Assembly (NCBI GenBank): GCA_022841205.1 | Contig: JALHCK010000012.1 | Location: forward strand, 1-64,000 | DNA from: Methanomicrobiales archaeon | GTDB taxonomy: Archaea > Halobacteriota > Methanomicrobia > Methanomicrobiales > Methanospirillaceae | Reading direction: 5' to 3' | DNA: 64,000 bases | Shown here: positions 25,470 to 34,173 of the stretch, in pieces | Numbering within the stretch: position 1 is the first letter of the stretch | Layout of the letters: every line of letters begins with the position of its first letter | Program-made: the position numbers and the translations under genes | The notes under the pieces: model-generated | Seen by the model: only the letters and a program-made list of their open reading frames with translations | What the model was told of the DNA's origin: nothing | Database searches by the model: none

Positions 25470-26648
25470 ATGAGGATATTTTTCATCGGGTTTGGCCAGG
25501 CGGGGGGAAAGATCGTTGATATGTTCATCGATCAGGACAAGAAACTCGCCAGGGGCAGCTTTCGGGGTATTGCCGTAAATACTGCCAGGACAGACCTGAT
25601 GGGTCTTAAACATATCGACCTCAAAGACCGGATCCTGATCGGGCAGACCACGGTGAAAGGGCATGGAGTCGGTACGGACAATGCTGCCGGAGCAAAGGTT
25701 ACCATGGACGAGGCCGACTCCATCATCAGTGCCATCGACCGCCGGGGAACACACGATGTCGACGCATTCATGATCATTGCCGGCCTCGGTGGCGGGACAG
25801 GGTCGGGAGGGACCCCCGTGCTGGTAAGGCAGCTTAAAAAGATCTACCATGAACCGGTCTATGTCCTGGGGATCCTGCCTGCACCCGAAGAGGGCAGGCT
25901 CTACTCCCTGAATGCAGCAAGGAGCCTCGCCACCCTGATCAAGGAAGCCGACAACACCTTCATTTTTGACAACAGTGCCTGGAAAAACGAGGGTGAAAGC
26001 ATCAAGAGTGCATTCTCACGCTTGAACGACGAAATCGTCAGGAGATTCGGCGTCCTCTTCAGGGCAGGGGAGATCGGCAAGGCCGGTGTCGGCGAGATGG
26101 TGGTCGACTCAAGCGAGATCATCAATACCCTCCGGGGAGGCGGCATCAGCACAGTGGGATATGCCATCGCAGCGGTCAGCGGCAGCAGGTCCCGGACTTC
26201 GGTGTCAGGCATTATCGATGGTATCAGGGGATCTATCCGGAAGCGGGAGGCGGCCGAGGAAGTCCTCCTCGGTGAAGACCGGACGGCGAAGATCATCTCC
26301 CTGACGAGGAGGGCCATGCTTGGCAGGCTCACCCTTCCCTGTGATTTTTCCACTGCTGAACGCGCTCTCGTCCTTGTAGCAGGTCCGCCGGATGAGCTTG
26401 ACCGGAAAGGGATCGAGAAGGCCAAGAGCTGGGTCGAGGAGAATATTGCCGGTGTCGAGGTACGGGGCGGCGATTACCCGGTTTCCAGCAGCTTCGTGGC
26501 ATCCGTTGTCCTGCTTGCCACCATTGGAAGCGCACCCCGGATCCGGGAACTTCTCTCTATCGCACGGGAAGCCCGTGATGATGTTGAGCGGTCAAAGGAA
26601 CGTCAGCCGCTTTCTATTGATGAAGATATCGAACCGTTATTCGAGTGA
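25470..26648 (+). CDS. CetZ-like tubulin/FtsZ family GTPase
   Basis: A 392-residue tubulin-superfamily GTPase. IGFGQAGGKIVDMF is the first nucleotide-binding segment and GLGGGTGSGGTP is the T4 tubulin signature. It lacks the C-terminal FtsZ tail peptide, and the N-terminus (MRIFFIGFGQ) starts directly at the fold as in CetZ. CetZ proteins of haloarchaea control cell shape; here the role is inferred. It is followed 6 nt later by a membrane protein gene and has a strong TATA box. Confidence 0.87.
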   Translation: MRIFFIGFGQAGGKIVDMFIDQDKKLARGSFRGIAVNTARTDLMGLKHIDLKDRILIGQTTVKGHGVGTDNAAGAKVTMDEADSIISAIDRRGTHDVDAFMIIAGLGGGTGSGGTPVLVRQLKKIYHEPVYVLGILPAPEEGRLYSLNAARSLATLIKEADNTFIFDNSAWKNEGESIKSAFSRLNDEIVRRFGVLFRAGEIGKAGVGEMVVDSSEIINTLRGGGISTVGYAIAAVSGSRSRTSVSGIIDGIRGSIRKREAAEEVLLGEDRTAKIISLTRRAMLGRLTLPCDFSTAERALVLVAGPPDELDRKGIEKAKSWVEENIAGVEVRGGDYPVSSSFVASVVLLATIGSAPRIRELLSIAREARDDVERSKERQPLSIDEDIEPLFE

Positions 26649-26654
26649 GTAGAC

Positions 26655-27827
26655 ATGAGCAGATTGGTACAGTTCACGGGAATCCTGTGTGGAATCTTCT
26701 GCCTGGTGTGCATAGCATCGGCAATCTCTGTTGGAAACATCGCCATCACCCCCAGCGGAGACCTCGTGTCGGGAGTGACCCGGGGGTCAGCATCGTTTAT
26801 CATCAACTTTCCCGCTTCCGGGGGGTACACCTTTGATAACGATCATACCATCCAGATGGACACCGAGATGGCCAACGCAGTCTGGACGTATTCAATCTAT
26901 CTTGACGGTATTGAGAACCCCTCCAAGAGCGAGGCGGGACCAAACATCAGGCTCTCGGGATGGGAACTCTCTTATCCTTCAAAACGTGAGGTCTCCCTCA
27001 AGGTGAAGGTGGAAGGAACCGCCCCGGTAGTTGATACTTCACAGGAAAAGATCCTGGTCAGGGTCCGCGAATTCAATAACCGGAATGTCGTGGTTTCAGG
27101 AAGCGAGGTCGTCAAGACAAAAATGGTCCTGAATCCACAGACCATCGGTGTATCGATTTCGCATGAAGAGTCATCGCTGACCGGACTGCGACCGCGGATC
27201 GACCAGCTTGCGGCCGGCGGCATTGACACCACCTCCCCTGAAACAAAATTCGGGCAGGCGACGGCCCTCCTCAGGAGTGCAGAAACAAACAGTGACATTG
27301 CCCGCGCCCAGTTCGAACTCATACAGGCAGCCAACCTCATCGATACGCTCGAATCCGAGGTGGCGGTTCTCGAGGTGGGAAAGGCGATTGCCGATGCGGA
27401 GTCGTCGATCGGGGAGACTGAGGACCTGATCACCTATTTCCGGGTCAACAAGAGCATGAGTTCCGATACCCGCCTGATGCCGATCCTGTCAAAGTGGGAG
27501 ATTGCCGCTGAGAGGCTTACTGCCGCCAAAGATCTGAAGGCCGAGGCCGAAAAGCTGTCTGCGAAAAAGGATCCGGACGCCACAAACAAATTCGGGGATG
27601 CCGCACGAAAAGCACAGGAAGCAGCTGCGAAAGGAAATGAAGTTCTTGCCGATGCACAGGCCTTAAAGGAGGATGTCGATGCAAGTCCGCTTGCCGCACT
27701 CAGCGGAATTGGCAGCGCCCTTGCCGGGAGCATTGTCACCATCCTGATAGTAGTCGGGGTAGTCATCCTCGTGGTAATCGGTATAATTCTCTTCAGGCGG
27801 CGACGCCGCTGGGACGAGCTCGGATAA
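26655..27827 (+). CDS. Single-span surface protein paired with cetZ
   Basis: A 390-residue protein with a signal peptide (about residues 8-24), a beta-rich extracytoplasmic half, an Ala-rich helical, probably coiled-coil part (about residues 200-340), a strong membrane helix (SIVTILIVVGVVILVVIGII) and a short basic cytoplasmic tail FRRRRRWDELG. I recognise no family. It begins 6 nt after the cetZ stop, so the two are almost surely co-transcribed, making it a candidate membrane anchor or envelope partner for the CetZ filament. Confidence 0.75.
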   Translation: MSRLVQFTGILCGIFCLVCIASAISVGNIAITPSGDLVSGVTRGSASFIINFPASGGYTFDNDHTIQMDTEMANAVWTYSIYLDGIENPSKSEAGPNIRLSGWELSYPSKREVSLKVKVEGTAPVVDTSQEKILVRVREFNNRNVVVSGSEVVKTKMVLNPQTIGVSISHEESSLTGLRPRIDQLAAGGIDTTSPETKFGQATALLRSAETNSDIARAQFELIQAANLIDTLESEVAVLEVGKAIADAESSIGETEDLITYFRVNKSMSSDTRLMPILSKWEIAAERLTAAKDLKAEAEKLSAKKDPDATNKFGDAARKAQEAAAKGNEVLADAQALKEDVDASPLAALSGIGSALAGSIVTILIVVGVVILVVIGIILFRRRRRWDELG

Positions 27828-28129
27828 CATTTTTTAACAGAGGAAATCCCTCCAAACCCTCAACCCGTGGTTCCTTTAGGATCACTTTCAGCTTTTCTCA
27901 CAGCCTCCGGTGTTCACTGTTGTTTAACAGCGGTACTGCGATATCGACTACTCATTCCGTCAGATAAAAACCTGTCCGGAATTTGCCAAACCAACAATCT
28001 TCCTGTGGACGCTCATGGGGCATCGCCCTATCGCTGCAACATTCCCGGAAGCAACCCTGCCTCCAAAGTACCGCCTGATATCTCGCAATTTCTTCCGGGG
28101 CAGAAAGATGCCGGGAAATTATCAGGTTA
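27828..28129. other. Convergent intergenic stretch
   Basis: About 300 bp between two convergent genes. A TTTTTTAAC run just after the upstream gene may serve as its terminator. No gene, RNA or repeat is recognised. Confidence 0.4.
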
Positions 28130-29752
28130 TCAGTGGAGGATTGCGGCCTTTTCGTATAAACCGGGTTTGGTGAAGACATCGATATTGATACTCCCGAGCT
28201 TGCCATCCCGCTTGAAATAATATTCGGGTATCCGGTGCTCGTTGTCGTAGATTGAGAACCAGTAGCAGAGTCTGTAGGTTGTTTTATTGAAACCCTCGAG
28301 TGCGGCATAGCTTGAGAGATCATGGGTGATCACCATGTCCGGATCGACCTGGTAGACCGAAGGCTCGTCGATTACCTTTCCATAGAACCGCATCTTTTCC
28401 CACCTGTCCCCCCGGTAATACCACGGTAATGGCCAGTAGTTATCAGAGGCGATGACCACGGTATCCGAAGCATCAATAAGCGCCATGACCGTCCGCATAT
28501 CCTCAGAGTTCTGGACCTGCACTATCGGTTCGTTCACATCGACGGGGACAAAGCAGACATGCCAGGTCATGACGATGAGGAAGAGGCATGATACTGCTGC
28601 AACAAGGGTTTTTCTTGGTGTCATGAGGTAGACGGAGACAAAGATCATCGGCAGGAGCTGGTGGATGATCAGCCAGGGGACTTTCTCCCCGATATAGGCA
28701 TAAGCGGCTATCGAGGAGAGCATCCAGGAGATGCAGAAAAGGAAGAAGAGTTCTTTTTTATCCCAGGTTGCACGCCTGGCAGGGGGAGGGGAAAGGATCT
28801 CCGGCACCGGCCCGACCAGGGTTTCCGCCCCCGCCTTCTCCGCTCTCCTGCACCGGGCGATAAGAGAGTGGAACGGGTTGTGCCTCATGACAAACTGGAC
28901 AGAACCAAAGATTGCCAGGAGAAAGATCGGCACCTCGTAGAGCAGGAAGAGGAGGATATAGAAAAACCAGGGACCGCAAATCCGGCATATGCCGTGCATG
29001 GAGACCCAGTGTTCATATGCCCGGATCCATCCCGTCTGGATGATCTCGGGGTGCATGCCAAATGACGAATAGAATATGACCATGATCCCCACAGCAACAA
29101 TCAGCCCGCCGACGGTGTCTCGCAGCCAGGTGCCGGGTAACCGGATCTTCTTTCCCAGCATCAGGGCCAGGGCAAAGATGGCAATGAGGATGAGGAAGAT
29201 GGGCATGTCTTCTTTCAGCGTCATCCCGCATCCGATGGCAAGCCCGGCCAGCAGGGCATACCGCAACCTTCCCCGTTCGAGATAGGCAAGGATGGCGGCA
29301 AGGATCAGCACGGTGAAGAAAAGCTGGAAGATGTCATGCCTGAGAAACCGCGAGAAGTAAACAAGGCAGGGAGATATGGCGACAAAGAGTGAAGCCACCA
29401 GGGTCTGGCGCTCGTCAAGGTAGCCCAGGGTATGGATCCAGTAGATCACCGGGATGATTGCCGCACCGAACAGGGCGGGGAGTATCCTGGCGACAAAGTC
29501 CGAGTCGCCCAGGAGCGAAAACATCCCGGCAGTGACATAGTAGAGGAACGGTCCATGGTACATCGGGTCATAGGCGTAGGACCCTTCGGTCATCAGTTTC
29601 CAGGAGAACCAGGCGTGGACTGCCTCATCGTGGTGGAAAAGCTTCAGATCCAGGGCAAAAAGACGGAGTAACAGCCCTAGCAGGAATATTGCTAAAAAGA
29701 GGTTTCTGAAGGAGAACCAGGCCCGGATCCGATATCCGGCAGACTCCCTCAT
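28130..29752 (-). CDS. Agl23-type flippase-associated membrane protein (TIGR03663 family)
   Basis: A 540-residue GT-C-like protein with about 11-12 membrane segments and a soluble C-terminal part. The first external loop contains LFHHDEAVHAWFSWKLM, with the DE pair typical of PMT/ArnT-like enzymes, then YDPMYHGPFLYY. The family is associated with archaeal flippase systems for N-linked glycans. Its start overlaps the rps10 stop by ATGA, tying a surface-glycan gene to a translation operon, which is unusual in function but clear in sequence. Confidence 0.83.
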   Translation of the reverse strand: MRESAGYRIRAWFSFRNLFLAIFLLGLLLRLFALDLKLFHHDEAVHAWFSWKLMTEGSYAYDPMYHGPFLYYVTAGMFSLLGDSDFVARILPALFGAAIIPVIYWIHTLGYLDERQTLVASLFVAISPCLVYFSRFLRHDIFQLFFTVLILAAILAYLERGRLRYALLAGLAIGCGMTLKEDMPIFLILIAIFALALMLGKKIRLPGTWLRDTVGGLIVAVGIMVIFYSSFGMHPEIIQTGWIRAYEHWVSMHGICRICGPWFFYILLFLLYEVPIFLLAIFGSVQFVMRHNPFHSLIARCRRAEKAGAETLVGPVPEILSPPPARRATWDKKELFFLFCISWMLSSIAAYAYIGEKVPWLIIHQLLPMIFVSVYLMTPRKTLVAAVSCLFLIVMTWHVCFVPVDVNEPIVQVQNSEDMRTVMALIDASDTVVIASDNYWPLPWYYRGDRWEKMRFYGKVIDEPSVYQVDPDMVITHDLSSYAALEGFNKTTYRLCYWFSIYDNEHRIPEYYFKRDGKLGSINIDVFTKPGLYEKAAILH

Positions 29753-30057
29753 CTCTCGAGGACGATCTCGATGCCGATATCTTTAGGGACCTGGGTTCGC
29801 ATCAGCTGGCGGAGAGCCCGTTCATCGGCATCGATATCGATAAGCCGCTTGTGAACCCGCATCTGCCAGCGGTCCCATGTTGCGGTGCCCTCGCCATCCG
29901 GGCTTTTACGGATTGGCACGATCAGTCTTTTTGTGGGGAGGGGGATAGGGCCTGCAATGTTTACTCCGGTCCTCTCCGCAATCTCCCTGATCCGATCGCA
30001 GACCATTTCAACCTTCTTGAAATCGGTCCCTGTCAGGCGTATTCTGGCCTTCTGCAT
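29749..30057 (-). CDS. rps10: Ribosomal protein S10
   Basis: Small-subunit protein of 102 residues: MQKARIRLTGTDFKKVEMVC and IPLPTKRLIVPIRKSPDGEG are diagnostic, the C-terminus DIGIEIVLER as well. The start at 30057 is chosen by family length; the longer frame reads into the tuf intergenic spacer. It follows tuf by 29 bp, the standard archaeal EF1A-S10 order. Confidence 0.97.
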   Translation of the reverse strand: MQKARIRLTGTDFKKVEMVCDRIREIAERTGVNIAGPIPLPTKRLIVPIRKSPDGEGTATWDRWQMRVHKRLIDIDADERALRQLMRTQVPKDIGIEIVLER

Positions 30058-30086
30058 GATATTCACCAGGATATGGGGAATCGGAG

Positions 30087-31364
30087 TTATCTCATCTGCT
30101 TGGCCTGGATGGCGATACACATCCCGGCGGCAATGGTGCTCCCCATATCACGGATGGCAAACCTGCCGAGCTGGGGGAGCTCCTTGACATTCTCGATGAC
30201 CATCGGCTTGGTGGGTTTCACCTGCACGATGGCCGCGTCACCGGTCTTGATGAAGGTCGGGTTCTCTTCCTTGGTCTGCCCGGTCCGCGGATCAAGTTTC
30301 TTCTTCAGCTCGACAAACGTGCATGCTGTCTGGGTGGTGTGACAATGGAACACCGGTGTATAGCCAACCGTAATTGCGCTCGGGTGCTGGAGCACGACAA
30401 TCTGCGCGGTGAACTCATCGGCAACGGTCGGCGGGGCATCGGCTGGTCCGCAGACGTCTCCACGGCGAATGTCGCCTTTTCCAAGCCCACGGACGTTGAA
30501 TCCCACGTTGTCCCCGGGAATTGCCTGGGGGATCTCTTCGTGGTGCATCTCGATGGACTTGACCTCGCCTTCCTTGTTGGCCGGCATGAACGAGACCTTC
30601 ATGCCCTTTTTCATGACACCGGTCTCGACCCTGCCGACCGGGACCGTCCCGATGCCGCTGATCGAATACACGTCCTGGATGGGGAGGCGGAGTGGCTTGT
30701 CAACCGGTTTATCCGGTTCCTTGAGCATGTCGAGAGCCTCGAGGAGTGTCGGGCCGGTATACCACGGGGTCTCCGGGCTCTTCTTGGCGATATTCAGGCC
30801 CTGGAGTGCGCTGGTGGGGATGAATAAAGTCTCTGCAGGCTTGTACCCGACCATCTGCAGGAGGGCCGAGAGATCCTTCTTGACCTCCTCGAAACGCTTC
30901 TGGTCGTACTTGGCCGCATCCATCTTGTTGATGGCGATGATAAGCTGGCCGATACCGAGCGTTCTCGAGAGGAATACGTGCTCCTTGGTCTGCTCCATCA
31001 CACCATCCGGTGCTGCAACCACAAGGATCGCAGCATCAGCCTGGGATGCGCCGGTAATCATGTTCTTGACAAAGTCCCGGTGGCCCGGGCAATCTACGAC
31101 GGTGAAGTAGTACTTGGGCGTGTCGAACCTCTTGTGGGCGATATCGATGGTGATACCTCTCTCACGCTCTTCCTTGAGGTTATCCATGACCCAGGCGAAC
31201 TCGAAGGTCGCCTTTCCCTTTGTCTCTGCCTCTTTACGGTAGCCCTCAATGATATGAGGAGGTACGGCTCCGGTCTCGAACATGAGTCGTCCTACCATTG
31301 TCGACTTCCCATGGTCGATGTGTCCGATAACCGCCAGGTTAAGGTGGGGCTTCTCAGCTGCCAT
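30087..31364 (-). CDS. tuf: Translation elongation factor 1-alpha
   Basis: GTPase delivering aminoacyl-tRNA to the ribosome, 425 residues. GHIDHGKST (G1), DCPGHRDF (G3) and NKMDA (G4) are all present, with GITID as switch I. ATG 31364 (MAAEKPHLNL) is chosen because GGAGGAATG stands at a proper distance upstream; an ATG two codons earlier is possible. Several TATA-like boxes lie in the 100 bp upstream. Confidence 0.98.
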   Translation of the reverse strand: MAAEKPHLNLAVIGHIDHGKSTMVGRLMFETGAVPPHIIEGYRKEAETKGKATFEFAWVMDNLKEERERGITIDIAHKRFDTPKYYFTVVDCPGHRDFVKNMITGASQADAAILVVAAPDGVMEQTKEHVFLSRTLGIGQLIIAINKMDAAKYDQKRFEEVKKDLSALLQMVGYKPAETLFIPTSALQGLNIAKKSPETPWYTGPTLLEALDMLKEPDKPVDKPLRLPIQDVYSISGIGTVPVGRVETGVMKKGMKVSFMPANKEGEVKSIEMHHEEIPQAIPGDNVGFNVRGLGKGDIRRGDVCGPADAPPTVADEFTAQIVVLQHPSAITVGYTPVFHCHTTQTACTFVELKKKLDPRTGQTKEENPTFIKTGDAAIVQVKPTKPMVIENVKELPQLGRFAIRDMGSTIAAGMCIAIQAKQMR

Positions 31365-31513
31365 AAACATTCCTCCGATAAAGACAAACTGCAGAAGTAC
31401 AGCCTGTTTACGCGAGTATTATGTATTGGAAAGGGATCCTTATTAATCGTTTCGATGAGCGATATTTGAGTAGTTTTCCCGAAATAACGAGAAAACCGGT
31501 ATTATCATATCGT

Positions 31514-31840
31514 ATGGAACGATATCTCCTTTCCATCATGAAGGCCCTTGCAATCACCCGGGACGAAAAGAACGTCCATGCAACCGTTGCGTGTGCTGAC
31601 GGAGAAGTCTCTGTTTACCGCAATTGCGCGTTCTGTATTCACTGCAAAGGGATCCGGATCCGGGATAAACTTTACCCGTCTCCCCAGGAGACCGCCATGA
31701 AAACAAGAGGAGGAGGAGTTACGGGGGACGAAGCGCTGATGAACGCCGCCCTTCAGTTCAACACCCTGGTCGCTTCCGCAACGGCGATAGAGTGCGACGA
31801 TGACCAGAATACCGGGTTTAAGTCCCGCTACCGGCGGTGA
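31514..31840 (+). CDS. Small unknown protein with a CAFCIHC cysteine cluster
   Basis: About 108 residues from ATG 31514; ATG 31538 (MKALAITRDE) is an alternative. A central NCAFCIHCKG offers three closely spaced Cys and a His for zinc or an Fe-S cluster. The codons fit local usage but I do not recognise the family. Its 3' end overlaps the convergent sulfite-reductase-like gene by 23 bp, and it diverges from tuf. Confidence 0.55.
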   Translation: MERYLLSIMKALAITRDEKNVHATVACADGEVSVYRNCAFCIHCKGIRIRDKLYPSPQETAMKTRGGGVTGDEALMNAALQFNTLVASATAIECDDDQNTGFKSRYRR

Positions 31841-32738
31841 CTTCATCGTCGGCGATAACTCCGGGCCTGAAGAGATCCTCTTCGGGGACCTGGTTCCGGA
31901 TCTCTGCTTTAAAAGCCTCGAATTGCAGGTCGTCCAGTTGATCCGATAGGAGTCTCCCGCTCCACGCTTTCCGGTAAACCCAGGTGACAACCTTTTCAAC
32001 CACATCGGCGGCAGCTTTGCCGGTCCGCACCGCTACCAGCTCCCGCCCCATCTTCGGATGCCTCCCCCGGTTACCTCCTACTGTGATGAGGTAGTAGGGA
32101 CCAGACGACTTCAGGAGGTCGTACGGGCATGATCGGATGCAGACTCCACATTCGATGCATTTTGCGCTGTCAAGAACCGATATCCCCTTCTTGATGGCAA
32201 TAGCACCTTCCTTGCAGTATTCAACGCAGGTTCCACATCCGGTACACATTCCCGCGACGCGCATCGGTTCGATCTTCCCAATGATCCCGATCTCGTTGAG
32301 CATCGGGCTTGTGCAGGCGTTCGGGCATCCGGAGACCGCTATCCGCAGTTTCACTGGCATCTCCCTGCCAAAGAGCCTCTGGTCTATCTCCCTGGCAAGT
32401 GCAACAGCATCGATATTGCCGAAGATACAGCGCTGGTTGCCGGTACAGGCGATGATATTTTTTACCTCCTCCTTTTCAGCTCCAAGCGGGGTGCCATTCG
32501 CGGAAAGATCGCGGGAAATCTCCACGAGCCGTTCCGGAGGCATGTGAGGAAGCTCGATGGTCTGGCGAACCGTGAGCTGTACGCTGTCACCACCATACCG
32601 CTCGACGATATCTGCGATGCCCCGTAACTGGTCCGGGGACACCATTCCTGCGGGAATGCGGATCCTTACCGTGCAGTATTCCGGGTTCCGCTCAGTAATC
32701 ACGCCACCTTTCTTGTATATTCCAAGATCCTTGAACAT
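31818..32738 (-). CDS. Dissimilatory sulfite reductase-like protein (Dsr-LP)
   Basis: A 306-residue siroheme/[4Fe-4S] protein. The N-terminal half-domain is followed by CTGNQRC (CxxxxxC) and SGCPNAC (CxxxC), the cluster-siroheme ligands, then an inserted 2[4Fe-4S] ferredoxin domain (CTGCGTCVEYC and CIECGVCIRSCP), then the last reductase part. This short layout matches Dsr-like proteins of methanogens, distinct from the long F420-dependent Fsr; the physiological substrate is not established. Confidence 0.88.
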   Translation of the reverse strand: MFKDLGIYKKGGVITERNPEYCTVRIRIPAGMVSPDQLRGIADIVERYGGDSVQLTVRQTIELPHMPPERLVEISRDLSANGTPLGAEKEEVKNIIACTGNQRCIFGNIDAVALAREIDQRLFGREMPVKLRIAVSGCPNACTSPMLNEIGIIGKIEPMRVAGMCTGCGTCVEYCKEGAIAIKKGISVLDSAKCIECGVCIRSCPYDLLKSSGPYYLITVGGNRGRHPKMGRELVAVRTGKAAADVVEKVVTWVYRKAWSGRLLSDQLDDLQFEAFKAEIRNQVPEEDLFRPGVIADDEVTAGSGT

Positions 32739-32762
32739 CAGAGAATTGATTCAGGCCCATGC

Positions 32763-33497
32763 CTAAAAAAGTGTGGTTCCTGGAATGATGACCAGGGTGG
32801 CAAGAACGAGGGCCCGGGTGATTTCCCCGGAGGCACCGACCACATCCCCGTTCACCCCGCCAAAGAGGCGACGGGAGATCGCAAGCAGGGCGGCAGGGAC
32901 GGCGATCATGACCGCCGCGGTGCCTGCAAGTCTGACGGGCGCGAGAGGAAGGAGGATCAGCGGAGCGCACAGGATGAATGAGAGGACCGGGAAATACGGC
33001 CGTGACGCCCGGTGGAGAACCGAATGTATTCCCTCGTGAAAAGGAGGTCCGTACGCGGTGAGAAATGCCATTGAGAACCTGGCGGCAACCTCAGCGGCTA
33101 TCAGGGCGGCCCAGATGATTGGGGACGATGCCAGTGCCGCGAAGGTGATGAGGGTTACGGCCCCTCCTGTGGCTATCCCCCCTGCGCCGACCTGCCGGTC
33201 GGTCAGGGCTTTTTGCCGTCTCTCGCGGTCACCATGGACCATGAGCCCGTCACCCAGGTCGAGCAACCCGTCAAGGTGGTGCGAACCGGTGATGAGGAGG
33301 AGAGCGGCAACCGCGGCTGCCGCGGCAAGGAGAGGTTCTGCGATCCAGAAGACACAGATACAGGCAAAGCCTCCGGTCACGTAGCCGGCGATCGGATAGA
33401 GCCATGACCAGCGTGCAAACGAACCGATATCTGCCGGTTCCCCCATTGGGAGTATCGTGGTGAACTGGATCAGGGCACGGAGTGGTTTTAGCAACAT
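32763..33497 (-). CDS. cobS: Adenosylcobinamide-GDP ribazoletransferase
   Basis: Cobalamin synthase, joining GDP-cobinamide and alpha-ribazole (phosphate) at the membrane; methanogens need the corrinoid for Mtr. The 244-residue protein has six or so membrane segments and the motifs SHHLDGLLDLGDGLM and DRQVGAGGIATGG. The start at 33497 (MLLKPLRALIQF) overlaps the cobZ end by 10 bp. It pairs with cobZ, whose product removes the ribazole phosphate. Confidence 0.93.
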   Translation of the reverse strand: MLLKPLRALIQFTTILPMGEPADIGSFARWSWLYPIAGYVTGGFACICVFWIAEPLLAAAAAVAALLLITGSHHLDGLLDLGDGLMVHGDRERRQKALTDRQVGAGGIATGGAVTLITFAALASSPIIWAALIAAEVAARFSMAFLTAYGPPFHEGIHSVLHRASRPYFPVLSFILCAPLILLPLAPVRLAGTAAVMIAVPAALLAISRRLFGGVNGDVVGASGEITRALVLATLVIIPGTTLF

Positions 33498-33919
33498 TCG
33501 CTGTATATGCGGGATGTGCACCCGGCGATGAGCCCCGCGACAGCATCGTCGAGGAACGGCCCGAGCTCCGAGAGGATTCCCGGCTTCTTCTGGTCGTACC
33601 TGGTGAATTCGAACCGGGCATAGGTCCCCCCGATACACTCGGCGATGGCCATGCCGATAATCTCATCGGAGAGCAGGAAGACAGGGTCACCCTGTATCTC
33701 CGGATCAGCGGACCCAAAGATCTCTTCTTCGAGGAGAATGGCACCGAGCAGGAGAGAAGCGATATTCGGGTCGCAAAGATATTTCCTGATCTTTTCCCGG
33801 ATGGCTCCTTCAGCCGATCCTGCGTCCATCCCGTGGGACACATAGAGGACCATGGCGGCGGCGACCATATCCTCAACGGATACCCCCTTTTCCCTGAGAC
33901 GCTCTTCGATTCTGAACAT
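33488..33919 (-). CDS. cobZ: Alpha-ribazole-5'-phosphate phosphatase CobZ
   Basis: A 143-residue protein of the PgpA-like fold; in Methanosarcina, CobZ replaces bacterial CobC. The sequence LSDEIIGMAIAECIGG and LGPFLDDAVAGLIAGC resembles the PgpA signature. Position next to cobS makes cobalamin assembly far likelier than phospholipid synthesis. ATG 33919 is chosen: CCTAATAAGG 25-34 bp upstream is a suitable TATA box and would give a leaderless message. Confidence 0.85.
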   Translation of the reverse strand: MFRIEERLREKGVSVEDMVAAAMVLYVSHGMDAGSAEGAIREKIRKYLCDPNIASLLLGAILLEEEIFGSADPEIQGDPVFLLSDEIIGMAIAECIGGTYARFEFTRYDQKKPGILSELGPFLDDAVAGLIAGCTSRIYSECC

Positions 33920-33943
33920 GAGAAAGAGATCTTTTCCGGGTTT

Positions 33944-33953
33944 CCTTATTAGG
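33944..33953 (-). promoter_or_regulatory. TATA box of cobZ-cobS
   Basis: Minus strand CCTAATAAGG at the distance expected for a leaderless start at 33919. Confidence 0.45.
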
Positions 33954-34173
33954 GTTGCCACATGAATCCGGGGAAGAATGCACCCCGGAAAAGTAATTCC
34001 CCGTGAACCCTGGCTGCTTTGGGGCCCGATCCTATTAGCGGATGTCCTTTCCGTTTGTCGGACGAACTGCGGCATCCTCCTCATCTACCCTCTCAATCGG
34101 GAATCCGGCCATGTTACCAGCGGGAAGGATAGCTTGATACTCCGCAACGTACGAGGTATCAGGGAAGGTCCGC

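Noticed and set aside
33920..34173. Cobalamin riboswitch in the cobZ/cobT spacer
   Set aside because: No B12-box-like sequence was found; a TATA box for a leaderless cobZ is more convincing.
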